Positions 35,400 through 43,135 of a stretch of 64,000 bases of DNA are shown here, piece after piece. Source of the DNA: JANWVO01 sp037446555 (GTDB taxonomy: Bacteria > Acidobacteriota > Terriglobia > Bryobacterales > Bryobacteraceae); assembly GCA_037446555.1 (NCBI GenBank), contig JBBIIK010000006.1, positions 1 to 64,000 of the forward strand, given 5' to 3'. How positions within the stretch are numbered: position 1 is the first letter of the stretch; every line of letters begins with the position of its first letter. The translations under genes and the position numbers were made by a program. The notes under the pieces were generated by a model that ran no database searches, was not told the DNA's origin, and saw only the letters and a program-made list of their open reading frames with translations.

Positions 35400-36899
35400 A
35401 TGCACCGGATCCATCCCGCGCGCGCTATCGCTCCTCTGGTGCCCGTCTTTTTGCTCGCCTCTCATCTCTCCGCCCAGCAGCCTACAGGCGAACTCGATGC
35501 CTCCCCGGCTCTGTTCACCGTTCTCGCCGCTCTCAACGCTTCCGGTTACGACGAAGGGCTCAACTCTCCCAATACTCACCCCCTGCGCCGCCAGATCCTC
35601 TCCTGGATCGCCGAACGGAAGCCCCCTTCTCTCGACAAAATCCGCGACTTCATTACCGAACGCCGCGCCGAATCCCCTGCCGCCGAACTCTCCCGCTACA
35701 TCACGCTCGCCCTCAGCACAACGGGTCCTCCCAACTTCAAGCCCCGCTTCAACCCCAACCTCATGCCGCCGGAGACCCTTCCTCTCGAAGGGCTCCTTCC
35801 ACTGCTGGCCCGCTTCCACCGCGAAGCCGAACTCGACGAAGCCTTCCGCCGCGCCCAGCCATATTTCGACCAGGTCATCGCGCAGTATCACCAGCCCGTC
35901 ACCGAGGCCATCCTCGAGGCCAACGCCTACCTCCGCAATCCCACCTCCGGCCTCCGCGGACGCCGCTTCCAGATCTTCATTGAACTCCTCGCTCCCCCCA
36001 ACATTGTCGTCTCCAGGCTCCTCGGCGACGACTTCTACGTCATCGTTACGCCCAGCCCGCGCCCCCGCGCCGCCGACATCCGCCACGCCTATCTCGATCA
36101 CCTCATCGATCCGCTCGTTATCCGATACTCCTCCTCCCTCGACGCCAAGAAGCCCCTCGCCGACCTCGCCCTCGGCTCCCCGCTCCTCGCCGAAGAGTAC
36201 AAGAACGACTTCACCCGCCTCGCCGCCAAGAGCGCCGTCTACGCCGTCGAGGCCCGCCTCGCCCGCTCCCGCGGCCCCGCCTTGGTCCAGCAGGCTATGC
36301 GCGAGGGCTTCATCCTCACTGCCGCCTTCTACGAAGCGCTCGCCGAATACGAAAAGCAGGAAGAGTCCTTTGCGCTTTACTTCCGAAAGATGATCGAATC
36401 CATCGATCTCGCCCGCGAAGACAAGCGCATCGCCGGCATCGAGTTCGCCTCTGCTCCCACCGTCAAGAAAGTCGAAGCCCCGCAGCCCTCGCTGCCGCCA
36501 GCCGAAAAGGACCTCCAGGAGGCGGAAAAGCTCTACGAGGCCCGGAATTTCGAAGCCGCAGGCGGAATTTTCCGCCGCGTCTACGCCTCCGATGCCACTG
36601 CCCCGCTCAAGGCGCGCGCCACCTACGGCCTCGGCCGGATCGCCGCCCAGCAGAAGAACCTCGATCTTGCCCAGCAATGGTTCGAGCGCACGCTCGAGCT
36701 CAACCCGGAACCCTTCGAACGCGCCTGGACCCTCGTCTACCTCGGCCGCCTTGCGCGCGCCGCGCGCGATCCCGAACTCGCCGTGCGCCGCTACCAGGAC
36801 GCCCTTGCCGTGGAAGGCGCCAGCGACGCCGCGCGCCAAGCCGCCCGGTCCGAGCTCGACCAGGTCAACTCCCGGTTGAAACCTCCCCAGGCGCCGTGA
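35400..36899 (+). CDS. Secreted TPR-containing protein
   Basis: The 499-residue protein has a leader (APLVPVFLLASHLSAQ) and, in its last third, helical repeats of the tetratricopeptide type (DLQEAEKLYEARNFEAAGGIFRRVYAS; AQQWFERTLELNPEPFERAWTLVYLGRLARA). The N-terminal two thirds are helical with no recognised domain. TPR modules act as protein-interaction scaffolds, here probably periplasmic. It is followed by another TPR-like secreted protein (30 bases) and rnc, so the three may be one operon. It starts at ATG 35400. Confidence 0.65.
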   Translation: MHRIHPARAIAPLVPVFLLASHLSAQQPTGELDASPALFTVLAALNASGYDEGLNSPNTHPLRRQILSWIAERKPPSLDKIRDFITERRAESPAAELSRYITLALSTTGPPNFKPRFNPNLMPPETLPLEGLLPLLARFHREAELDEAFRRAQPYFDQVIAQYHQPVTEAILEANAYLRNPTSGLRGRRFQIFIELLAPPNIVVSRLLGDDFYVIVTPSPRPRAADIRHAYLDHLIDPLVIRYSSSLDAKKPLADLALGSPLLAEEYKNDFTRLAAKSAVYAVEARLARSRGPALVQQAMREGFILTAAFYEALAEYEKQEESFALYFRKMIESIDLAREDKRIAGIEFASAPTVKKVEAPQPSLPPAEKDLQEAEKLYEARNFEAAGGIFRRVYASDATAPLKARATYGLGRIAAQQKNLDLAQQWFERTLELNPEPFERAWTLVYLGRLARAARDPELAVRRYQDALAVEGASDAARQAARSELDQVNSRLKPPQAP

Positions 36900-36929
36900 T
36901 CTCTTTACATTTAGCAAGGAAAATCTGAC

Positions 36930-37706
36930 ATGACCCGTCTCCTGACCGCAAGCCTCGTGACCGCCTTCCTGGCGGCTTCCCTCGCCTTCGCGCAGACCGC
37001 CAACCCGAAACCCCCTCAGCCCAAGAGCCAGAAAGAGCTCGATGCCGTCCAGGCCATCTTCCAGGCGCCCGATCCCGACGCCCGCATCGCCGCCGCCAAG
37101 GAACTCGTCACCAAGTTCGCCGAAACCGACTTCAAGGCCACTGCCTTCTACATCGGGGCCTTCTCCTACCAGCAGAAAGGCGATCTCGAAAACGCGATCG
37201 TGTGGGCCGAGCAGGCTGTCGAGGCCGATCCCAAGTTCTACGCAGCCCAGCTCATGATCGCCAACGCCCTCGCCCTCCGGACCAAGGAATTCGACCTCGA
37301 CCGCGAGGAGAAGCTCGGCCGCGCCGAGAAGCTCGCCAAGGAAGCCATCGCCACCATCAACACCGCCGCCAAGCCGCGCCCGGACATCACCGATGAGCAG
37401 TGGGAGGCCGCCAAGAAGGACTTCATCGCCCAGGGTCACGAAGCCCTCGGACTCGCCGCCCTCGTGCGCAAGAAGTACGACGTCTGCGCCTCTGAACTCT
37501 CCACCGCCGCGTCGCTCACCTCCCAGCAGGACGCCTCGCTCATGGTCCGGCTCGCCAATTGCCAGCTCCAAAGCGGAAAGCCCGACGATGCTCTGGCCCT
37601 GCTCGACAAGGTTCTCAACGATCCCAACGTCGCTGGCCAAATCAAGTCCGTTGCCGCCCAGCTCAAAGTCGACGCGAACAAGAAAAAGGCGGAAGCCGCC
37701 AAGTAA
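36930..37706 (+). CDS. Secreted TPR-like protein
   Basis: The 258-residue protein has a leader (VTAFLAASLAFAQ) and TPR-type helices: FYIGAFSYQQKGDLENAIVWAEQAVEADPKFYAAQLMIANAL and NCQLQSGKPDDALALLDKVLNDP. It resembles the gene before it in export and in repeats and lies 30 bases after it. A ribosome site AAGGAAA precedes the ATG. Its partner is unknown; the small size suggests an accessory scaffold. rnc begins 7 bases after its stop. Confidence 0.7.
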   Translation: MTRLLTASLVTAFLAASLAFAQTANPKPPQPKSQKELDAVQAIFQAPDPDARIAAAKELVTKFAETDFKATAFYIGAFSYQQKGDLENAIVWAEQAVEADPKFYAAQLMIANALALRTKEFDLDREEKLGRAEKLAKEAIATINTAAKPRPDITDEQWEAAKKDFIAQGHEALGLAALVRKKYDVCASELSTAASLTSQQDASLMVRLANCQLQSGKPDDALALLDKVLNDPNVAGQIKSVAAQLKVDANKKKAEAAK

Positions 37707-37713
37707 CCTGGTC

Positions 37714-38487
37714 ATGCCTGCGCCGCCGGAGGAGCTGGAGTCCCTGCTCGGCTACCGGTTCCGCAACCGGGACCTGCTCCTCCGCGCGCTCACCCACAAG
37801 TCTGTCCGCGCCGAATCCTCCGCCGGCACACCGCACAACGAACTGCTCGAATTTCTCGGCGACTCCATCCTCGGCTTCCTCGCCTCCGAGTTCGTCTTCC
37901 ACCTCTGCCCCAGCGGCCGCGAAGGCGACCTCTCCCGCCTCAAGGCCCACCTCGTCAGCGCCTCCCGCCTCCACAGCGTTGCCGCCACGCTCGGCCTCGG
38001 CCGCTTCCTTCTCCTGGGCAAAGGCGAGGAGCGCAGCGGCGGCCGCAACAAGAAGGCTCTCCTCGCCGACGCCTTCGAGGCCCTCCTCGCCGCCATTTAC
38101 CTCGACGCCGGCAAAGTCCGCGGCCTCGCTGTCTGCCGCAGCCTCCTGCAACGCTTCCTCTGGCCTGCTATCGATGCCGCCCAGGCCTCGGCCTCTACCG
38201 TCCCTGTCGATCCCAAGAACGCCCTCCAGGAACTCGCGCAGGCCCGCAAGCTGCCCTTGCCCCGCTATTCGCTCATCTCCCAGTCGGGCCCCGAGCACGC
38301 CAAGCTCTTCACCGTCGAGGTCCGCCTCGGCCCCGGCCACGCCGCCGCCGCGCAGGCCAGCTCCAAGAAGGCCGCTTCCCAAAAGGCAGCCGCCATCCTG
38401 CTCGATCGGCTCCGCGCCGAACTCGCGGCGCCGCCTGCCCAGGACTCGCCCCCGCCTGAAATTTCTATTTCAGACTTTTTTCTCTGA
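37714..38487 (+). CDS. rnc: Ribonuclease III
   Basis: The 257-residue protein has the RNase III signature HNELLEFLGDSIL (41-53) and a second acidic site DAFEALLAAIYLD (119-131), then a double-stranded RNA-binding domain from about residue 168 (DPKNALQELAQARKLPLPRYSL; ASSKKAASQKAAAILL). It is the endonuclease for rRNA processing and structured mRNA. The ATG at 37714 is preferred, seven bases after the TPR gene. The C-terminal tail is acidic/hydrophobic. Confidence 0.93.
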   Translation: MPAPPEELESLLGYRFRNRDLLLRALTHKSVRAESSAGTPHNELLEFLGDSILGFLASEFVFHLCPSGREGDLSRLKAHLVSASRLHSVAATLGLGRFLLLGKGEERSGGRNKKALLADAFEALLAAIYLDAGKVRGLAVCRSLLQRFLWPAIDAAQASASTVPVDPKNALQELAQARKLPLPRYSLISQSGPEHAKLFTVEVRLGPGHAAAAQASSKKAASQKAAAILLDRLRAELAAPPAQDSPPPEISISDFFL

Positions 38488-38507
38488 ATCTGGCCCGCGC
38501 CGGGAGT

Positions 38508-39459
38508 ATGCTGCAGGGAGGAGCCATTCAATCCTTGTCAGATCGTGCGTCCCGTCTTCGCGCGGCTCTGGAACGCCGTCAGGCGCTCGTCGTCCCCGGC
38601 TGCCACGGCGCTCTCAGCGCGCGCATCATCGAGTCCGCCGGTTTTCAGGCCGTCCAGGTTTCCGGCTTCCGTCTCGCCGGCTCGCTGCTCGCCCTCCCTG
38701 ATGTCGGTTTCGTCGAGATGAAAGACATCCTCGACATCACCGCCAACATCTGCCGCGCCGTGAAGATCCCTGTCATGGCCGATATCGATACCGGCGGCGG
38801 CAACGCCCTCAACGCCGCCCGTATCACCGAACGGCTCATCGAAATGGGCGCCGCGGGCGTCAACATCGAGGATCAGGTCTTCCCCAAACGCTGCGGCCAC
38901 ATGGAAGGCAAACAGGTCATCAGCGCGGAAGAAATGGCCGGCAAGGTCCGCGCCATGGCCGACGTGCGCGCCCGCTCCGGGCGCGACATCGTCATCAACA
39001 CCCCGCACAGACGCCTATGCCGTCCTCGGCCTCGACGAAGCCATCCGCCGCGCCAACCTCTATCTCGAAGCCGGCGCCGACATGGCCTTCATCGACGGCA
39101 TCGGCACCCGCGCCGACATTGAACGCGCCGCCCGCGAAATCCGCGGCCTTCTCTCGGTCAACCTCATGGACGCTGTTACCGGCGTGAAGACCGAACTCAT
39201 CCCCATCCCCGAACTCGCCGACATGGGCGTCGCCCGCGTTTCCATCCCTGTCGCCTCCATCATGGTTATGCACCGCGCTCTCACGGATTTCTTCTGCGAT
39301 CTGCGCAACTCCCCCTCCGGTATCCTCGCCGGCGAGGTCCACCGCCTTTCCTCGTTCCGCGACTACACGAGCTTCGTCGGCTTGCCCGAATACCGCGAGC
39401 TCGAAAACAAATACCTGCCCCCGCGCTCCAGAGCTTCCCGAGGAGGCCCCATTTCATGA
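38508..39459 (+). pseudogene. Isocitrate lyase/PEP mutase family lyase, frameshifted as read
   Basis: The N-terminal 160 residues in frame 0 read as an ICL/PEPM-family lyase: VPGCHGALSARIIESAGFQAVQVSG, ADIDTGGGN, and KRCGHMEGK (the catalytic loop KKCGH of the family). After RSGRDIVIN the reading frame shifts by one base; the other frame then reads TDAYAVLGLDEAIRRANLYLEAG and continues, family-like, to 39459. The break is at a run of four C (39001-39004); one C fewer restores a single continuous protein of about 316 residues. It may be a sequencing error or a real mutation. The family includes 2-methylisocitrate lyase and dimethylmalate lyase. The stop overlaps the next start by four bases. 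The start is unclear: an ATG at 38508 lies upstream of the AGGGAGGAG ribosome site (38515-38523), which would better serve an ATT at 38526 or TTG at 38535. Confidence 0.8.
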
Positions 39460-40688
39460 CACTTGCGGAGAAAATCCTCGCCCGTGCCTCCAGACGCTCC
39501 CGCGTTGAACCCCATGAGATCGTCGTGGCCGATGTCGATCTTGCCATGAGCCACGAGAACGCCGATCTCGTCCGCAAGGCGTTCCTCGAAATCGGCGTCC
39601 CCCGCGTCTGGGACCCCGGGAAGATCGTGATCATCTTCGACCACCGCATCCCCGCAGAAAGCGAAAAGACGGCCGCCACTCACAAAGCCGTCCGCGAGTT
39701 TGTCCAGCAGCAGGGCATCCGCCACTTCTACGACGTCGGGCGCGGCGGCATCTGCCATCAGGTCCTCGCCGAAAACGGCCACGTCCAGCCCGGCATGGTC
39801 GTCGTCGGCACGGACTCCCACATCACCACTCACGGCGCCTTCGGCGCATTCGCCACGGGTATCGGCGCAACCGAAATGGCCGGCGTTTGGGTCGAGGGCA
39901 AGCTCTGGTTCAAGGTCCCCTCCACCCTCCGCATCGAAGTGGAAGGCAGCTTCGCTCCCTGGGTCTCCGCCAAGGATCTCATCCTCTGGACCATCGGAAA
40001 GCTCGGCGCCGCCAGCGCCGACTACCGCGCCGTCGAGTTCGATGGCAGCGCCATCCGGCGCATGACCACCGCCTCCCGCATGGTCCTCTGCAACCTCTCC
40101 ATGGAAATGGGCGCCAAGGTTTCCTTCACGCCTGTCCTCGAGATCGGCCCCGATCCCGAGGCCGAGTACGAACAGACCCTCCAAGTCAACCTCGACTACG
40201 ACATCCCCGAGCCCCAGGTCGCCTGCCCCCACTCGGTCGACAATGTCCGCCCCATCTCCGCCCTCGCCGATGTGCCGGTCCACCAGGCGGTGCTCGGCTC
40301 CTGCACCAACGGCAGGCTCGAGGACCTCGAAGCCGCAGCGTCGATCCTTGCCGGACGCCGCGTGCACCCGCAAACCCGCCTCATCATCATCCCCGCTTCC
40401 CAGCGTGTCTATCTCGACGCCATGCGCCTCGGCTATCTCGAGAAGCTCATCGAAGCGGGAGCCATCGTCAATCCGCCCGGCTGCGGCCCCTGCGTGGGTG
40501 TCCATCAGGGCATCCTCGCCGCGGGCGAAAACTGCATCTCCTCCACCAACCGCAACTTCATCGGCCGCATGGGCAGCAAAGACTCTTTCGTTTACCTCGC
40601 CAGCCCCGCCGTTGTCGCAGCCTCGGCCGTCGCCGGGCGCATCATCCACCCTGAAATCGTCATGGCAAAGGAGAACGCCCATGTCTGA
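39456..40688 (+). CDS. Aconitase-family large subunit (LeuC/homoaconitase-like)
   Basis: The 410-residue protein has GTDSHITTHGAFGAFATGIG and the three iron-sulfur ligands C283 (SCTNGR), C343 and C346 (PPGCGPC), so it is a hydro-lyase with a [4Fe-4S] cluster. Its length and sequence are of the archaeal/homoaconitase branch rather than the classic bacterial LeuC of about 465 residues. The family hydrates or dehydrates citrate-like, isopropylmalate, homocitrate or dimethylmaleate substrates. It overlaps the lyase gene by 4 bases and the small subunit by 8 bases, so all are co-translated. Confidence 0.85.
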   Translation: MTLAEKILARASRRSRVEPHEIVVADVDLAMSHENADLVRKAFLEIGVPRVWDPGKIVIIFDHRIPAESEKTAATHKAVREFVQQQGIRHFYDVGRGGICHQVLAENGHVQPGMVVVGTDSHITTHGAFGAFATGIGATEMAGVWVEGKLWFKVPSTLRIEVEGSFAPWVSAKDLILWTIGKLGAASADYRAVEFDGSAIRRMTTASRMVLCNLSMEMGAKVSFTPVLEIGPDPEAEYEQTLQVNLDYDIPEPQVACPHSVDNVRPISALADVPVHQAVLGSCTNGRLEDLEAAASILAGRRVHPQTRLIIIPASQRVYLDAMRLGYLEKLIEAGAIVNPPGCGPCVGVHQGILAAGENCISSTNRNFIGRMGSKDSFVYLASPAVVAASAVAGRIIHPEIVMAKENAHV

Positions 40689-41205
40689 CGCCTCCGCCGT
40701 CCTTCGCGGCCGCGTCGTCGCCACGCTCGGCCCCAACATCGACACCGACGTCATCTACCCCGGCCGCTACCTGAACATCACTGACCGCGAGAAGACCGCG
40801 GAGCACCTCTTCGAGCTCGCTTATCCCGATATCCGTTCCTGCATCCGGCCCGGCGATTTCATCGTCGCCGCCGCCAACTTCGGTTGCGGTTCGAGCCGCG
40901 AGCAGGCCGCTGCCGCCCTCAAATTCTCCGGCTGCGGCGCCGTTATCGCAGCCAGCTTCGCGCGTATCTTCTTCCGCAACGCCATCAACCTCGGCTTGCC
41001 CGCCTTGATCAGCCCCTCGGCTGCCGCCGAATGCCGCCAGGGAGACGAACTCGAAATCGACTTTGTCGCCGGCGAGATCCACAACCTCTCGCGCCACATC
41101 TCCATCGCTGCCGCCCCGCTCGACCCGCGCGCCATCGAGTTGATCCGCGCCGGCGGGCTGATCCCGTATCTCAAGGCGAAGTACGCTGCCCCAGCCGCAG
41201 GCTGA
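40681..41205 (+). CDS. Aconitase-family small subunit (LeuD-like)
   Basis: The 174-residue protein begins GRVVATLGPNIDTDVIYPGRYL and has the substrate loop GCGSSREQAAAALKFSG, the swivel domain of 3-isopropylmalate dehydratase-type enzymes. It pairs with the large subunit upstream to make one active site. It overlaps it by 8 bases and is followed after 22 bases by the dehydrogenase gene. Confidence 0.88.
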   Translation: MSDASAVLRGRVVATLGPNIDTDVIYPGRYLNITDREKTAEHLFELAYPDIRSCIRPGDFIVAAANFGCGSSREQAAAALKFSGCGAVIAASFARIFFRNAINLGLPALISPSAAAECRQGDELEIDFVAGEIHNLSRHISIAAAPLDPRAIELIRAGGLIPYLKAKYAAPAAG

Positions 41206-41227
41206 ACCCCTGAGGAGGATGCGCTTC

Positions 41228-42343
41228 ATGGCCAGACACCAGATTGCATGGCTCCCCGGCGACGGCATCGGCGTTGAAGTCGCCTCCGCCGCCCGCCTCG
41301 TCCTCGACGCCGCGGGCTTCGAGGCCGAATACCACCACGGCGACATCGGCTGGCGCTTCTGGGTCACCGAGGGCGACGCCCTGCCACAGCGTACGCTCGA
41401 CCTGCTCAAGCGCACCGGGTGCGCCTTCTTCGGCGCCATTACTTCCAAGCCCGCCGCCGAAGCCGCCCGCGAACTCGCCCCCGAACTCCAGGGCCGCGGC
41501 CTTGCCTACCGCAGCCCCATCGTCCGCATGCGGCAGTTGCTCGATCTTTACATCTGCCAGCGTCCCTGCCGCGCTCTGCCCGGCAATCCGCTCAACTACC
41601 GCGAGGGGATCGACATCGTCGTCTTCCGCGAAAACACCGAGGGCATGTACGTCGGAGTCGAGTTCCCCCAGGTGCCTGAGTCCTTTTACGCCGAAAAGGC
41701 GATGAGCCGCATCCCGCGCGATGCCGCCATCTCGATCCGCTCCGTCACCGCCAGGGCCTCTCACCGAATCGTAAAGGCCGCTTTTGAATTCGCCCGCCGC
41801 AACGGCCGCCGCAAGGTCACTGCCGTCCACAAGGCCAACGTGCTGCGCGCCACCTGCGGCCTCTTCCTGGAACAGGCCACAGAGGTCGCCGCTGCCTACC
41901 CCGACATCGAGTTCGACACCGCCAACGTCGATGCCATCTGCATGTGGCTGCTCAAGAACCCGGCCAACTACGACGTCATCGTCACCACCAACCTCTTCGG
42001 CGACATCCTCTCCGGCCTCTGCGCCCAGTTGGTGGGCGGCATGGGCTTCGCCTACAGCGGCAACATCGGCGAATCCTACGCCGTCTTCGAGCCCACTCAC
42101 GGCTCCGCCCCCAAGTACGCGGGACTGAACAAGGTCAACCCGATCGCCTCCATCCTCGCCGCCGCCATGATGGCCGGATGGACCGGCGAAAAGGAGGTCG
42201 AAGCCGCCATCCACAAGGCGGTCGAAGAGGTGATCCGCCGCGGCGAGGTCCGCACCTACGACATGGGCGGCAGCTCCACCACCATGCAAATGGCCGAAGC
42301 CATCGCCGCGGAAGCCGCCCGCATCCGCGCCCTCAGCTCCTGA
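41228..42343 (+). CDS. Isocitrate/isopropylmalate dehydrogenase family protein
   Basis: The 371-residue protein has the family start WLPGDGIGVEV, the substrate lid RENTEGMYVGVEF, the acidic metal site TNLFGDILSGLCAQLVGGMGFAYSG and the adenosine-binding EPTHGSAPKYAGLNKVNPIASILAA. It is a metal-dependent, NAD(P)-linked 2-hydroxyacid oxidative decarboxylase. The ATG at 41228 is preferred to 41219, because the ribosome site GAGGAGG ends directly at 41218. Together with the lyase and hydro-lyase genes, it could act on isocitrate, isopropylmalate or a methylated analogue; no leuA-like synthase is near. Confidence 0.85.
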   Translation: MARHQIAWLPGDGIGVEVASAARLVLDAAGFEAEYHHGDIGWRFWVTEGDALPQRTLDLLKRTGCAFFGAITSKPAAEAARELAPELQGRGLAYRSPIVRMRQLLDLYICQRPCRALPGNPLNYREGIDIVVFRENTEGMYVGVEFPQVPESFYAEKAMSRIPRDAAISIRSVTARASHRIVKAAFEFARRNGRRKVTAVHKANVLRATCGLFLEQATEVAAAYPDIEFDTANVDAICMWLLKNPANYDVIVTTNLFGDILSGLCAQLVGGMGFAYSGNIGESYAVFEPTHGSAPKYAGLNKVNPIASILAAAMMAGWTGEKEVEAAIHKAVEEVIRRGEVRTYDMGGSSTTMQMAEAIAAEAARIRALSS

Positions 42344-43097
42344 CGAGCTCGCGCCACAGCTTCGCGTTGTCCCGCAGGTGCTCCGCGGACTTGGTCCCCA
42401 CGAGCACATACCCGTCAAAGGGCGTCCCCAGCAGAAACTCGAACGCCCGCCGCCGCGCCGTCTCTTCCGCCAATGGCTCGCCCGCCTCGTTCCACAGCAG
42501 CCTCCCTTCCGCGAACGGGCGGTTCACCAGCAGCCGCAGCCCGTGCTCCAGCGCCATCGCGAACACCGGCGCCATCTCCCGCCGCAGCGGATTGTACGGA
42601 ATCTGGAGCCAGCCAAACCACCCGGATTCGATCGCGATCCGCGCCGCCTCCACCGTCTTCACGCTCGCGCCGAACTGCGGGATCCCTCTCCGCCGCGCCT
42701 CTTCCAGCGCGCGGTAGACGTCCTCGCGCCGCAGTGCTTCTTCGCTGGCGCGGTGCACCTGCAACAAGTCGATCCGCGGCAGCCGCTCCATCGAACGGTC
42801 GAGGCTCCGCAGCAGCCCGTCGTATGAGTGATCCCCGTAGGACTCCTCCATCTCCGGCGCCCACACGTCGCCGAACTTTGTCGCCACCGTCACTCGCGCC
42901 AGCGCATCCGCACGCGAGCTCAGAAACCTGCCCACGCGCTCCTCGCTCGACCCATACGACGACGCCGTGTCCCAGAACAGCACCCCTTCCTCCAGCGCCG
43001 CCTCCAGCAGCCGCTCCACTTGCTCCTCTGTGGGCAGCCCGCGCCACCCCGCTCCCCAGGGTCTTCCGATTTCGATCAGCCCGAGCCCGAGTTCCAT
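42333..43097 (-). CDS. Aldo/keto reductase
   Basis: The 254-residue protein has an AKR barrel: VLFWDTASSYGSSEERVGRFL (the D and Y of the catalytic set), VTVATKFGDVW, DLLQVHRA (catalytic His) and GASVKTVEAARIAIESG, with a C-terminal VLVGTKSAEHL cofactor loop. It reduces carbonyls with NADPH. Its 3' end overlaps that of the dehydrogenase at 42343 by 11 bases. The start MELGLGL is preferred to upstream low-complexity sequence. It is 38 bases after the start of the next hydrolase-like gene's end. Confidence 0.82.
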   Translation of the reverse strand: MELGLGLIEIGRPWGAGWRGLPTEEQVERLLEAALEEGVLFWDTASSYGSSEERVGRFLSSRADALARVTVATKFGDVWAPEMEESYGDHSYDGLLRSLDRSMERLPRIDLLQVHRASEEALRREDVYRALEEARRRGIPQFGASVKTVEAARIAIESGWFGWLQIPYNPLRREMAPVFAMALEHGLRLLVNRPFAEGRLLWNEAGEPLAEETARRRAFEFLLGTPFDGYVLVGTKSAEHLRDNAKLWRELVRS

Positions 43098-43135
43098 CGC
43101 ACGGCCATTCTGCCAGAAACCGCACGCGCCCCGTG

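Noticed and set aside
35379..37715. Minus-strand ORF of 778 codons
   Set aside because: Shadow of the TPR genes; Glu/Gly/Val-rich without any motif.
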